Shown: positions 8,489 to 16,429 of the stretch, piece by piece
How positions within the stretch are numbered: position 1 is the first letter of the stretch
Layout: each line of letters begins with the position of its first letter
IMG/VR virus record: IMGVR_UViG_3300031963_000006
Span: 151,251-215,250 of that record
Length of the DNA stretch: 64,000 bases
Strand: one strand, 5' to 3'
DNA from: a virus
Notes under the pieces: model-generated
Told to the model about the DNA's origin: nothing
What the model saw: only the letters and a program-made list of their open reading frames with translations
Databases searched by the model: none
Translations under genes and position numbers: made by a program

Positions 8489-10861
8489 ATGGATTTGTTT
8501 AATCCACCGCCCAATTTTAATTATAAAAATATGACTCACGATTTAGAAGTAGAAAATTTAGAAAACCCTTATATACAAGTCGTTTGGGAGGATTATGCGG
8601 AGAACTTCACTCAGGAAAAGATTAAAAGTGTTAGACAGTATTTCCAAAAAAAATACTTCTCAACTAATGTGAATGTTATAACCAAAACAATCATAACTGA
8701 AGAGACGACACATACTGTTGACATATCTTTTAATATTCTTGATAAGAACTATCAACATGAACTAATAAAGTCATATTTGAAATCCAAATCAAATGAGGAA
8801 TTATTTGAAGAAGTTTATAAATTGGATTCAGTGGTGGATAACAAATTGGTGTTAGACCAGTCAGAAGCGTCCCCATTCAAAAGATGGTACATTAAAAACA
8901 TTGAGTTCTCAAATTTTCTATCTTATGGTGAAAACCAAAAGTTGGATTTTGAAAAGTGTAATGGTATTAGTGTAGTTGAGTCTAATCCGCCAAATTTTGG
9001 TGGTAAGACGGTTCTGACGGTTGATTTACTTTTATTTCTTTTCTTTAATGAAACAACCAAAACAACAAAGGCTGAGGAAATCTTTAATAGATTTACCGAT
9101 AAGAATAAAGTATCGGTTAAAGGTGAAATTGTTATTGATGGAGATGAATACATTATTGTTCGTAACATTGAAAGAAAGAAAGCGAAATCGGGGGAATGGA
9201 ATGTTAAGACTGAATTAGATTTTTTTAAAAAGTTATCCGATGGTAGTTTACAGAACTTCACTGGTGAACAACGTAGAGAGACTGAGTCCTTTATCAAAAC
9301 TTCTATAGGTTCTAAGGATGACTTTTTGATGACAATACTAACAACGGCAACAAACCTTGAGGAATTGATTGACTCTAAACCAACAGCAAGGGGTCAAGTA
9401 TTGTCTCGTTTTATGGGATTAGACTTTCTAAAGAGAAAGGAAGAAGCGGGTAAGGAGATTTATTCTGAGTTTTCTAAGTCAATGATATCAAATGTTTACA
9501 ATAGTGAACAACTTAAGAATGACATCGAGACTTATGAGGAGACTATTAAAACCAATGAGAAACTTATCACAACTGAACAAGGTAACTTGATTGATGTTCA
9601 AGGACGTATTATAAAAGGACAAGAGTATCGTGATGGATTGTTGAAGAACAAACACATGGATATTGATAAGGAGATTGGTTTATTACAACCTGATAAAGTT
9701 AAAGTTGAAATTTCAGGTTTTGAAACTCAAAAATCCCAAGTTGAGAAACAATTATCCGAAGTTAAAGTTGTTGAACCTAGCGAATACTATCATGAAGACA
9801 AACATGATGAGGTCAAGGACGAATACAACACAGCGTTTAAGAAAAAGGTTGAAGTTGAAACCAATATTTCATCAATCGAAAAGTTAAAAAGTTCTGTTAG
9901 TGGTGGTATTAAATGTGAACACTGTGGTATTGAATTAATGAACGCGGCCATAACACAGTCAAGAATCTCAGAACTTGACGGATATCTCACGAATAAAAAG
10001 GAAATTGAGGACTTAATGAATGATTTATCAAACAAAGAGAAGGGATTTGTTAACCTAAAGAAAGAGTTTGATGAGTATGAAAAAAATAAGTTAATCAAAG
10101 AGAAGTTGGAACTTAACATAGAAAGTTTCAATATGAAAATTGAAAAACTTAATGAAAAGCTTACAAAATACGAACAGGCTCAAGAAAAAATACAAGCAAA
10201 CAATAAGATTGACGAATTGTTAATAAAGGCCGACATTAGACTTGGTGAGTTGGAGAGAGAAAAGGACGATATCAACAAAAAGATAACAGGTTATCAATTT
10301 GAAATTGACAGTCTTAATGAAAAAATTGACAAAAACAAAAAGTTAATTGAAAAAATTAAGGAAGAATCGTCAAAGGAACGGGTTTATAAGGTATATTTGG
10401 AAACATTTGGAAAAAATGGTATTTCCAAACTAATTATGAAAACAATGATGCCTTTAATTAATTCAGAATTACAAAGGTTGCTTGAAGATAGTTGTCATTT
10501 TAGATTGGAAATTAGAATCAATGACAAAAACGAGGTTGAGTTTTTGATGATTGATAACAATACTCAAATTGAAAAGTTAATGTCATCGGGTTCGGGATAT
10601 GAAAGAACTATCGCTTCCTTAGCTTTGAGAGCGGTATTGAGTAAAATATGTTCTTTACCAAAACCAAACATCATAGTTTTTGATGAAGTATTCGGAAAGA
10701 TTTCAAATGAAAACTTAGATATGGTTTCAGAGTTCTTTAAGAAAATTAAAGAATATTTTGAAAAAATATTTGTAATAACACACAACCCTTTGGTTACAAA
10801 TTGGTCAGATAATGTTGTTAGAATAGAAAAAGTTGATAACATTAGTTTTGTGAATCAATAA
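8489..10861 (+). CDS. Recombination ATPase subunit, gp46/SbcC/Rad50-like
   Basis: 790 residues. ATPase halves flank a long coiled coil. N-terminal: IEFSNFLSYGE at 138-148 and a Walker A ending GGKT (171-174), lacking the usual GxxGxGKS spacing. The zinc hook is CEHC at 476-479. C-terminal: SSGSGYERT signature and Walker B IIVFDEVFG with D732/E733. With gp47 it forms the end-resecting SMC-like nuclease. T4 gp46 is 560 residues; here about 130 extra residues precede the ATPase domain and match nothing I recognise. Confidence 0.92.
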   Translation: MDLFNPPPNFNYKNMTHDLEVENLENPYIQVVWEDYAENFTQEKIKSVRQYFQKKYFSTNVNVITKTIITEETTHTVDISFNILDKNYQHELIKSYLKSKSNEELFEEVYKLDSVVDNKLVLDQSEASPFKRWYIKNIEFSNFLSYGENQKLDFEKCNGISVVESNPPNFGGKTVLTVDLLLFLFFNETTKTTKAEEIFNRFTDKNKVSVKGEIVIDGDEYIIVRNIERKKAKSGEWNVKTELDFFKKLSDGSLQNFTGEQRRETESFIKTSIGSKDDFLMTILTTATNLEELIDSKPTARGQVLSRFMGLDFLKRKEEAGKEIYSEFSKSMISNVYNSEQLKNDIETYEETIKTNEKLITTEQGNLIDVQGRIIKGQEYRDGLLKNKHMDIDKEIGLLQPDKVKVEISGFETQKSQVEKQLSEVKVVEPSEYYHEDKHDEVKDEYNTAFKKKVEVETNISSIEKLKSSVSGGIKCEHCGIELMNAAITQSRISELDGYLTNKKEIEDLMNDLSNKEKGFVNLKKEFDEYEKNKLIKEKLELNIESFNMKIEKLNEKLTKYEQAQEKIQANNKIDELLIKADIRLGELEREKDDINKKITGYQFEIDSLNEKIDKNKKLIEKIKEESSKERVYKVYLETFGKNGISKLIMKTMMPLINSELQRLLEDSCHFRLEIRINDKNEVEFLMIDNNTQIEKLMSSGSGYERTIASLALRAVLSKICSLPKPNIIVFDEVFGKISNENLDMVSEFFKKIKEYFEKIFVITHNPLVTNWSDNVVRIEKVDNISFVNQ

Positions 10862-10876
10862 TTTTGGTTATTTTTG
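10847..10876 (+). promoter_or_regulatory. Bacteroidetes-type promoter (TTTG, 18 nt, TATTTTTG)
   Basis: TTTG at 10847-10850 and TATTTTTG at 10869-10876, spaced 18 nt, fit the Bacteroidetes consensus. The ATG at 10888 follows by 11 nt, so the leader is very short. The promoter lies across the end of the gp46 gene and would serve the 10888 gene and the sigma factor. Confidence 0.6.
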
Positions 10877-10887
10877 TAAAAAATTAT

Positions 10888-11442
10888 ATGAAGTACATTA
10901 TTTTTATATTCGGAGAGACAGATAATCAAGACAAATTTGTTAATTTGTTATGTGACAATATTATTTTGAACATCAATGTTGATTATATAAAGTTTTTTTA
11001 TGGAGATACCTCTTGTGTGTTTACATTTAAAAGTGAAACACAGTTCGAAGAGGTATCTAAAAAAGTTACTAAAATATTAGAAAAGATTGATATTTCTTAT
11101 TTCTTGTTACCTTATAGTGATTTTGAAATTAACGCGAGAATTGATGATGCGACTCTTGAACATTTGTTTGGTAAAGAGTTAGACGAAGAAACACCCGATT
11201 CGGATGAGATGGATTTGGTTGAACCACAAACTTTTTTCTCAAGACTTGATGAGGCACTGGCAAATATGAAAGATAATATAGAAGATTATGATGATGAGAT
11301 TGATATTGACATATTACCAAGATTGAAGAAGAAGAAACCAATAAAAACTCTTGATGAAATTTTGGACCAGATTAACGAAAATGGATTAAATTCGCTCACA
11401 GAAGAAGACAAACAACTTTTAGAAAAATACTCAAACATATAA
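10888..11442 (+). CDS. Acidic protein with a C-terminal DEIL..I...G..SL motif
   Basis: 184 residues from ATG 10888; an upstream TTG is in frame but lies in the promoter. The N-terminal 90 residues look like a small alpha/beta domain; the middle is Asp/Glu-rich; the C-terminus (LDEILDQINENGLNSL) resembles a helix-turn tail found at the end of several Bacteroidetes proteins and is echoed in the protein at 37158. One base separates it from the sigma factor gene. A regulator of the sigma factor is possible but unsupported. Confidence 0.65.
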   Translation: MKYIIFIFGETDNQDKFVNLLCDNIILNINVDYIKFFYGDTSCVFTFKSETQFEEVSKKVTKILEKIDISYFLLPYSDFEINARIDDATLEHLFGKELDEETPDSDEMDLVEPQTFFSRLDEALANMKDNIEDYDDEIDIDILPRLKKKKPIKTLDEILDQINENGLNSLTEEDKQLLEKYSNI

Positions 11443-11443
11443 T

Positions 11444-12244
11444 ATGAAAGAAAAAAACACCGGTATTCCAATTAATCAAGAAGAAATTCAACATTACCTA
11501 AAAGATATTCGTAAAATTAAGGTTATGACCCCCGAGAGGGAACGTGAGTTGGCTAAGATGATTCAATCTGAAAATCTAACCAAACAACAACGAGATGAAA
11601 TCAACCAAGAAATTTTGGAAGGTAATCTCAGGTTTGTTATCACGGTGGCAAAACAATATCAAAATCAAGGTTTGGATTTTCCTGACTTGATTGCCGAGGG
11701 TAACTTAGGACTATTGAAAGCCATTCAAAACTTTGATTGGAGTAAAAACTTGAGGTTTATATCATATGCGGTTTGGTGGGTTAAACAATCTATCTTACAG
11801 TCCCTCAACGACAACGCTCGTACTATTCGACTTCCAGTAAATGTGGTTCAGGACCTACAACGAGCAAAGAAAGAGGTGGAATCTAAGGGTGGTAAATTGG
11901 ATGAGAGATTTGAAATGTTACCGTCTATTATTGATTTGGATATGAACATCAATGAAGAAGGTGATACTTTGGTTGATGTTATTAAGAACGAAGACGCGGA
12001 TATGCCTGATGCGGTGTTTAATAACAAAGACGTTCTTAAGATGGAACTAGTTGGATTGTTAAACGTTTTGGATGAGAGAGAACGAATAATCATATTGGAT
12101 TATTTCGGACTATCAGGTACACCAAGAACACTCGAAGACATAGGGTCTGACTTTAATTTGACGAAAGAGAGAGTACGACAAATTAAAGAAAAGGCTCTAA
12201 GAAAACTGAGGAACGAAAGTTCGGTTTTGTTCGACTACATGTAA
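11444..12244 (+). CDS. RNA polymerase sigma factor, sigma-70 family
   Basis: 266 residues. Region 1.2/2 is clear: YLKDIRKIKVMTPERERELA, then NLRFVITVAKQY, LIAEGNLGLLKAI and FISYAVWWVKQSI (region 2.3-2.4). Region 3 is reduced. Region 4 has LDERERIIILDYFGLSG and the helix-turn-helix LEDIGSDFNLTKERVRQIK. It lacks region 1.1 and is shorter than a primary sigma factor. It should recruit host RNA polymerase to phage promoters; the ATATTTAT box seen before many genes is the natural candidate target. A hairpin terminator follows directly. Confidence 0.92.
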   Translation: MKEKNTGIPINQEEIQHYLKDIRKIKVMTPERERELAKMIQSENLTKQQRDEINQEILEGNLRFVITVAKQYQNQGLDFPDLIAEGNLGLLKAIQNFDWSKNLRFISYAVWWVKQSILQSLNDNARTIRLPVNVVQDLQRAKKEVESKGGKLDERFEMLPSIIDLDMNINEEGDTLVDVIKNEDADMPDAVFNNKDVLKMELVGLLNVLDERERIIILDYFGLSGTPRTLEDIGSDFNLTKERVRQIKEKALRKLRNESSVLFDYM

Positions 12245-12251
12245 AAAACAG

Positions 12252-12285
12252 AAAACCTTCTATTTATTATGATAGAAGGTTTTTT
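12252..12285 (+). terminator. Rho-independent terminator after the sigma factor
   Basis: Stem AAAACCTTCTAT pairing with ATAGAAGGTTTT around an 8-nt loop, followed by a T run. Begins 8 nt after the sigma stop codon. Confidence 0.85.
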
Positions 12286-12309
12286 ATTTTATTTAAAAAC
12301 TAATTTGAT

Positions 12310-12603
12310 ATGAAAAATTTTTTAAACATTTTGGATGTGTGGGGAGTTAGATTAATGACCCTATTAATTCTTATTATTTTTATGAAAACTTGTTCTACAA
12401 ACTCTCGAGTAGATAAGGTTAAAACACAAGTACAATTAAACAATGCAAAAATAGATTCTTTGACCATTGAGTTGAGAAAAGAAATCAGAATCGAAGGTCT
12501 CGAAACTGAAAGAAGAATGATTCAATCAACTGACAGAGACATCATGGATGTAAATAGACAGGGTAAAATTGGAGAGATAATCGACAGTTTAAGAGCCCAA
12601 TGA
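12310..12603 (+). CDS. Small membrane-anchored helical protein
   Basis: 97 residues: one N-terminal transmembrane helix (14-28, LMTLLILIIF) followed by a charged helix likely to form a coiled coil. ATGA overlap with the next membrane gene. Possibly part of the lysis or membrane set; no family recognised. Confidence 0.65.
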   Translation: MKNFLNILDVWGVRLMTLLILIIFMKTCSTNSRVDKVKTQVQLNNAKIDSLTIELRKEIRIEGLETERRMIQSTDRDIMDVNRQGKIGEIIDSLRAQ

Positions 12604-13340
12604 TAAAGAAATCTTTACAGTGGATTAAGGATAATCCAAACAGAACAATGTTCTTGGTCCCAATTATATTGGTAGCCGGAATATCAATCTCTCACGTAGT
12701 TGCATGGTACGATATCGCCAATCCAATTAATTGGGCAATTTATCTTTCAATCGCAATCGAGGTAGGTGCGATGACAGCTCTTGTTGCGGCAACAAATAAA
12801 ATAAAGGGTGGAGTTTGGTTTATGTTTGGATTGGTCACCTTAATACAAATGATAGGTAATATTTTTTATTCGTATAAAGAAATCGATGCTAATAGTGAAT
12901 TGTTCAAAGCATGGGTGGAGTTAACCTCACCACTTTGGGAGGCTTTAGGGTCCGATACGAATGATGTTATCTCACTAAAAAGATGGTTGGCGTTTTTAGA
13001 AGGGGGGTTACTTCCGATAATTTCATTAACATCATTACACTTCTTTACAAAATATGATAGTGGTAAAAAGTCTGAAGTAGTTGTTGAAGAAAAGTTTGTT
13101 GAGATAGAAAAAATAGTTGAAGTCGAAAAGATTGTAGAAGTACCGGTTGAGGTAGAAAAAATTGTTGAAAAAGTAATTGAAGTACCGGTTGAGGTTGAGA
13201 AAATTGTAGAGGTTCCTGTCGAAGTTGAAAAAATAGTTGAAAGAATAGTGGAAGTTCCGGTTGAAAATAAGTTAGATGAAGTGATTGAAGAACCAACAGA
13301 AACTGATTCACAGGTAAAAAGACTAACCTACAGAAAATAA
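12600..13340 (+). CDS. Polytopic membrane protein with VEKIVEVP repeat tail
   Basis: 246 residues. About four hydrophobic segments (18-36, 43-62, 70-90, 130-147) precede a cytoplasmic tail made of near-perfect VEKIVEVPVE units, roughly residues 158-225. The repeat is strongly amphipathic and may be a rigid stalk. ATGA coupling to the upstream single-span protein suggests they act together at the inner membrane. Function unknown; a holin is not supported, since holins are normally shorter. Confidence 0.7.
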   Translation: MIKKSLQWIKDNPNRTMFLVPIILVAGISISHVVAWYDIANPINWAIYLSIAIEVGAMTALVAATNKIKGGVWFMFGLVTLIQMIGNIFYSYKEIDANSELFKAWVELTSPLWEALGSDTNDVISLKRWLAFLEGGLLPIISLTSLHFFTKYDSGKKSEVVVEEKFVEIEKIVEVEKIVEVPVEVEKIVEKVIEVPVEVEKIVEVPVEVEKIVERIVEVPVENKLDEVIEEPTETDSQVKRLTYRK

Positions 13341-13355
13341 ATCACAAATTGTGAT
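13341..13355. promoter_or_regulatory. Perfect 7-1-7 palindrome before the amidase
   Basis: ATCACAA-A-TTGTGAT, ending 5 nt before the amidase ATG. The 1-nt centre makes it an unlikely RNA hairpin and a plausible operator for a dimeric DNA-binding protein. Confidence 0.35.
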
Positions 13356-13360
13356 ATATT

Positions 13361-13966
13361 ATGATAGAAGTTATCAAATACGGTGATTTCAAGCCGACAG
13401 GTAAACAGAAGAAAAAACAACAAATTATATTACAACACACCTCAAGAAATATTGAGGAATATCTCCTTAGTTTGAAATATAGATTTAACGGTGGGTATAA
13501 AAAAATACCTAACTACGTTGTCAGTCGAGATGGAAAGATATTACAACTTTTAGAAAACGAATCTCACTCTAAAATATTTTCTGAAGAAAACATAAACAGA
13601 AATTCCATAATTATTTCATTGGAAAATTTGGGATGGTTAGAAAAAGAACCATTAAATAATCAATATGTTAACTGGATTGGAGATATTTATAAGGGTGACG
13701 CTTATGAAAAAAAATGGAGAGACTATTTTTTTTGGCAACCTTATACCGAAACTCAAATAGAATACACTGCTAAATTGTGTAGAAAAATTTTAGATGAGAC
13801 AGGAATACCAAGAGAGGTTGTGGAACATAACACACGTATAAATGGAGTTGAGAAATTTAGAGGGGTAACCTCAAAAAGTAATTTCGATAGTGTTTTTACT
13901 GATTTGAGTCCGGCCTTTAATTTTGAAACATTTTTAAAATATTTGAATGATGAACAATTCACATGA
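13361..13966 (+). CDS. N-acetylmuramoyl-L-alanine amidase (amidase_2-like), endolysin candidate
   Basis: 201 residues without a signal peptide. Zinc ligands fit H26 (LQHTSR) and H155 (VEHNTR); NYVVSRDGKILQLLE and IISLENLGWL match the core strands, and SKSNFDSVFTDLSPAF supplies the catalytic Lys region of the T7-lysozyme-like fold. It would cut the amide between muramic acid and the peptide. Without a signal it needs a holin or pore for export. Located just before the spanin-like pair, consistent with a lysis cassette. Confidence 0.8.
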   Translation: MIEVIKYGDFKPTGKQKKKQQIILQHTSRNIEEYLLSLKYRFNGGYKKIPNYVVSRDGKILQLLENESHSKIFSEENINRNSIIISLENLGWLEKEPLNNQYVNWIGDIYKGDAYEKKWRDYFFWQPYTETQIEYTAKLCRKILDETGIPREVVEHNTRINGVEKFRGVTSKSNFDSVFTDLSPAFNFETFLKYLNDEQFT

Positions 13967-14555
13967 TGAAATTAAAAAATTATTAAAAGCTTCGAGGAGT
14001 ATGCTCTCGAATAATACCATCAACGAACAGATAAGTGAGATTAAGAATAGATATGGTATTATTACAGAACAGGGTTCGGACTTAGCGTCAGATAACATCA
14101 CTAAAAAAATGAATATTGCTAAGTCTGTTGAGGATAAAATCGAAGACGATACTGAACCCGACAGAGATAAAAGTCAGGGTTATAGAATATCAGGGGGAAT
14201 AATGGTTTTACACGGAAAAGATTCCTCAGATTTAGAATTGACAACCGACGATAAAATCGCGTTCCAAGAAACAATGGATGAGTTTGTTAATGAGGTATCA
14301 GACTTGGTAGATTTTAATAAATTAAACGTATATCCAAACAATGTTGAATGGTCAGGAAAAATTATCGATTTTGATATTGAATTTTTCTTTTCAATAGGTG
14401 AAGACGGAGGAATGTACATTAATGGAGATATGATTAAGGCTGATGAAAATTTTGTGGAGATGATTAATAAGTTAAAAACTTATTATGATAAGTTCAAGTC
14501 AAAATGGGCTAAAGTTTTGGCTTCACGTAAAAAAACAAATAAGGTAGAAAAATGA
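13947..14555 (+). CDS. Putative virion protein with (I/L)xE-type N-terminus
   Basis: 202 residues starting inside the amidase 3' end (20-base overlap) and ending with ATGA overlap on the next gene. The N-terminus contains NTINEQISEI and GIITEQGSD, two sites of the form I-x-E before Q, as in the tagged proteins described in the findings. The core (80-180) looks like a mixed alpha/beta domain with YPNNVEWSGKIIDFDIEF. A structural or packaged role is inference. Confidence 0.65.
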   Translation: MMNNSHDEIKKLLKASRSMLSNNTINEQISEIKNRYGIITEQGSDLASDNITKKMNIAKSVEDKIEDDTEPDRDKSQGYRISGGIMVLHGKDSSDLELTTDDKIAFQETMDEFVNEVSDLVDFNKLNVYPNNVEWSGKIIDFDIEFFFSIGEDGGMYINGDMIKADENFVEMINKLKTYYDKFKSKWAKVLASRKKTNKVEK

Positions 14556-14899
14556 ACGAAATTTTAAAAACAGTATTGTTATTTGTTATAGTAGCTTTGG
14601 TGGGATATTCAGTTTTCTTGACTAATGGTATAAAAACTGATGTTCAATCGCACTATGATAAGATTGATAGTTTACAAATATCTATAGATTCCGCAACGGC
14701 TGTAAACTCAATGATAGACGAAAAATTACTAAAATTAGATGCCGACATAAACAATGTGACTAACGAAATTTTGGCGGTAGACCAAACAATAAACGATATT
14801 AAAATTCAAACAAATGGTAAGGTTATTAATGTTGATAAGTATACTCATACTGAGCTTAAAAAGTTTTTCTCAAAAAGATACAACTCAGCTGGAAATTAG
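14552..14899 (+). CDS. Inner-membrane coiled-coil protein, i-spanin candidate
   Basis: 115 residues: a signal-anchor helix (7-25) then a periplasmic coiled coil rich in Asp/Ile/Leu. Its last 86 bases are shared with the start of the next gene in another frame, an arrangement typical of spanin gene pairs. Assignment as spanin rests on topology and context only. Confidence 0.55.
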   Translation: MNEILKTVLLFVIVALVGYSVFLTNGIKTDVQSHYDKIDSLQISIDSATAVNSMIDEKLLKLDADINNVTNEILAVDQTINDIKIQTNGKVINVDKYTHTELKKFFSKRYNSAGN

Positions 14900-15218
14900 T
14901 ACTCAGACTGCACGACTGATTATAAAAGATTTAATTAAGTATGATGGATGTAAAGACGAGTTGACTCAAGCTTATATAAAAATTGGAAAGCTTGAAGAAA
15001 GAGAATCTCTTAAAGACACCATGATAACTTATTTGGAAAAGAAAGATTCAACATACCAATTTATTATTCAACAAAAAGATGGTCAAATAGTTGAGTACGG
15101 TAAAGTAAATACAAAACTCCAAAGTGAATTGGACTCTAAGAATAAACAATTCAAATGGTATAAACGAGGTACTATCGCAGGAGGAGTATTTCTTATACTA
15201 TTACTATTAGCAATTTAA
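14814..15218 (+). CDS. Exported coiled-coil protein with C-terminal anchor, spanin-like (Rz-like)
   Basis: 134 residues. Signal peptide of about 20 residues ending SFSQ, typical of Bacteroidetes; then a periplasmic coiled coil with the pattern ARLIIKDLIKYDGCKDEL, and a C-terminal transmembrane helix (115-132). No lipobox, so it differs from classical o-spanins and u-spanins. It overlaps the preceding gene by 86 bases. Likely helps breach the outer membrane at lysis; inference from topology and neighbouring amidase. Confidence 0.6.
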   Translation: MVRLLMLISILILSLKSFSQKDTTQLEISTQTARLIIKDLIKYDGCKDELTQAYIKIGKLEERESLKDTMITYLEKKDSTYQFIIQQKDGQIVEYGKVNTKLQSELDSKNKQFKWYKRGTIAGGVFLILLLLAI

Positions 15219-15220
15219 CT

Positions 15221-15466
15221 ATGGCACTTTCAGATTCAGATAAAAAACAAATAGAAGTTATGATTCGAAAGGAAATTAAGGATTTCATCGGAAGTAACAC
15301 TATGAGACAGTATGAGGATAAGATTTTAGAATTAGTGTCTAAAGAAATCCGTAGAGGTAAACTTGAAAGTGACACTAAAGAAATAGTAATAAAAGTCTTC
15401 AGAGAGTTCTACAATTTTATGTGGTCTCAACGAGGATATTGGGAACCAAGATTAAAAAATGCGTAA
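15221..15466 (+). CDS. Small conserved phage protein, helical
   Basis: 81 residues, predicted all-helical, with a characteristic C-terminus FNFMWSQRGYWEPRL. I recognise the overall pattern as one that recurs in Bacteroidetes phages but know no function. Stop overlaps the next start by 8 bases. Confidence 0.7.
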   Translation: MALSDSDKKQIEVMIRKEIKDFIGSNTMRQYEDKILELVSKEIRRGKLESDTKEIVIKVFREFYNFMWSQRGYWEPRLKNA

Positions 15467-16394
15467 AATTAAATTAACCGAGAATATTCTCAAGCAACTT
15501 TCTTCAAAAATTTCAGACAATATTTTGTCTAATTCTAATATTATGTCAACAAATCCTATCGAAGGAATGAAAGACATTAATGTTTTACAAAAAAAGATAG
15601 AGAGTAATGAGGAAATTGAAGAAAAATGGTCTGAAAAATACAAAAAAAGTATAGATTGTAACAATCCCAAAGGATTTAGCCAAAAAGCCCATTGCCAAGG
15701 AAGAAAAAAGAAAGTAAAGGAAGAGATTGAAGAATCTGAAGTTAAAGACATAAAACTGTATGACTTGGCAAAACAACATTCTAAAAGTGATTCTACTGAA
15801 AAAATTTCCAAAATATATAATATTCTCAAGAGACAACTTAAAAAAGGGATGAAAGTTGAAATGGAACATGAGATGGGTCTTAAAAAGGCTAAGAAAATTG
15901 CAATGGACCACCTTAAGGAAGACCCAAAATATTATGATAAACTAGAGAAGATAGAGAATAAGGAAGCGACTGGTGCAGGGGTGGCCGGAGGTTTTGTTGG
16001 ACCTGTAGGATTTAATCCTGATAGTGATTTTGTTAAGAAAAGCTTTAAAGAGACTCCTAAAAAAATTGAATCAAATGAAGCCACGGGCGCTTCCTCAGCT
16101 GGCGCATATGACGCTCCTGGATTTGAAGATGTTAATATGAAAGGTAATCATGAACGTGGTTCAGGTAAGTCGTTCAAAAAAACACAGATACCCCAAGGAA
16201 AGTTCGTTCAAGTAAAAAAGAAATGTAAAAAGTTTCCTTATTGTAATCAAGGAGATATTAAAGCTTTAAACATATTTGAAAATAACACTCTCAACAAGGT
16301 TATTAAAGATGTTAGTAAAAAGTATAACATCAGTGAACAGGTCGTTAAAAATATTATAGAGTACGAATATAATTTGATAAAAGATAAACTATAA
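15459..16394 (+). CDS. Modular structural protein with DUF5661-like and DUF5872-like segments
   Basis: 311 residues. N-terminal tag MRKIKLTE. A Cys/Lys motif CNNPKGFSQKAHCQGRKKK resembles DUF5872. The segment with LKKGMKVEMEHEMG and AMDHLKEDPKYYDKLEKIE fits DUF5661. Further on, EATGASSAGAYDAPGFED resembles short Gly/Ala-rich segments of T4-like prohead and structural proteins. The C-terminus is helical. Lys/Glu-rich composition suggests a prohead core or internal protein; this is inference. Confidence 0.65.
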   Translation: MRKIKLTENILKQLSSKISDNILSNSNIMSTNPIEGMKDINVLQKKIESNEEIEEKWSEKYKKSIDCNNPKGFSQKAHCQGRKKKVKEEIEESEVKDIKLYDLAKQHSKSDSTEKISKIYNILKRQLKKGMKVEMEHEMGLKKAKKIAMDHLKEDPKYYDKLEKIENKEATGAGVAGGFVGPVGFNPDSDFVKKSFKETPKKIESNEATGASSAGAYDAPGFEDVNMKGNHERGSGKSFKKTQIPQGKFVQVKKKCKKFPYCNQGDIKALNIFENNTLNKVIKDVSKKYNISEQVVKNIIEYEYNLIKDKL

Positions 16395-16406
16395 CGTAAA
16401 AATTAG

Positions 16407-16414
16407 ATATTTAT
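16407..16414 (+). promoter_or_regulatory. ATATTTAT promoter box
   Basis: Box lies 15 nt before the ATG at 16430 in a 35-nt intergenic gap. Confidence 0.5.
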
Positions 16415-16429
16415 AAATAAAAAAATCGC

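Noticed and set aside
15452-15911. Minus-strand frames opposite the structural gene at 15459
   Set aside because: Phe/Leu/Ser-rich shadows of a Lys/Glu-rich coding strand.
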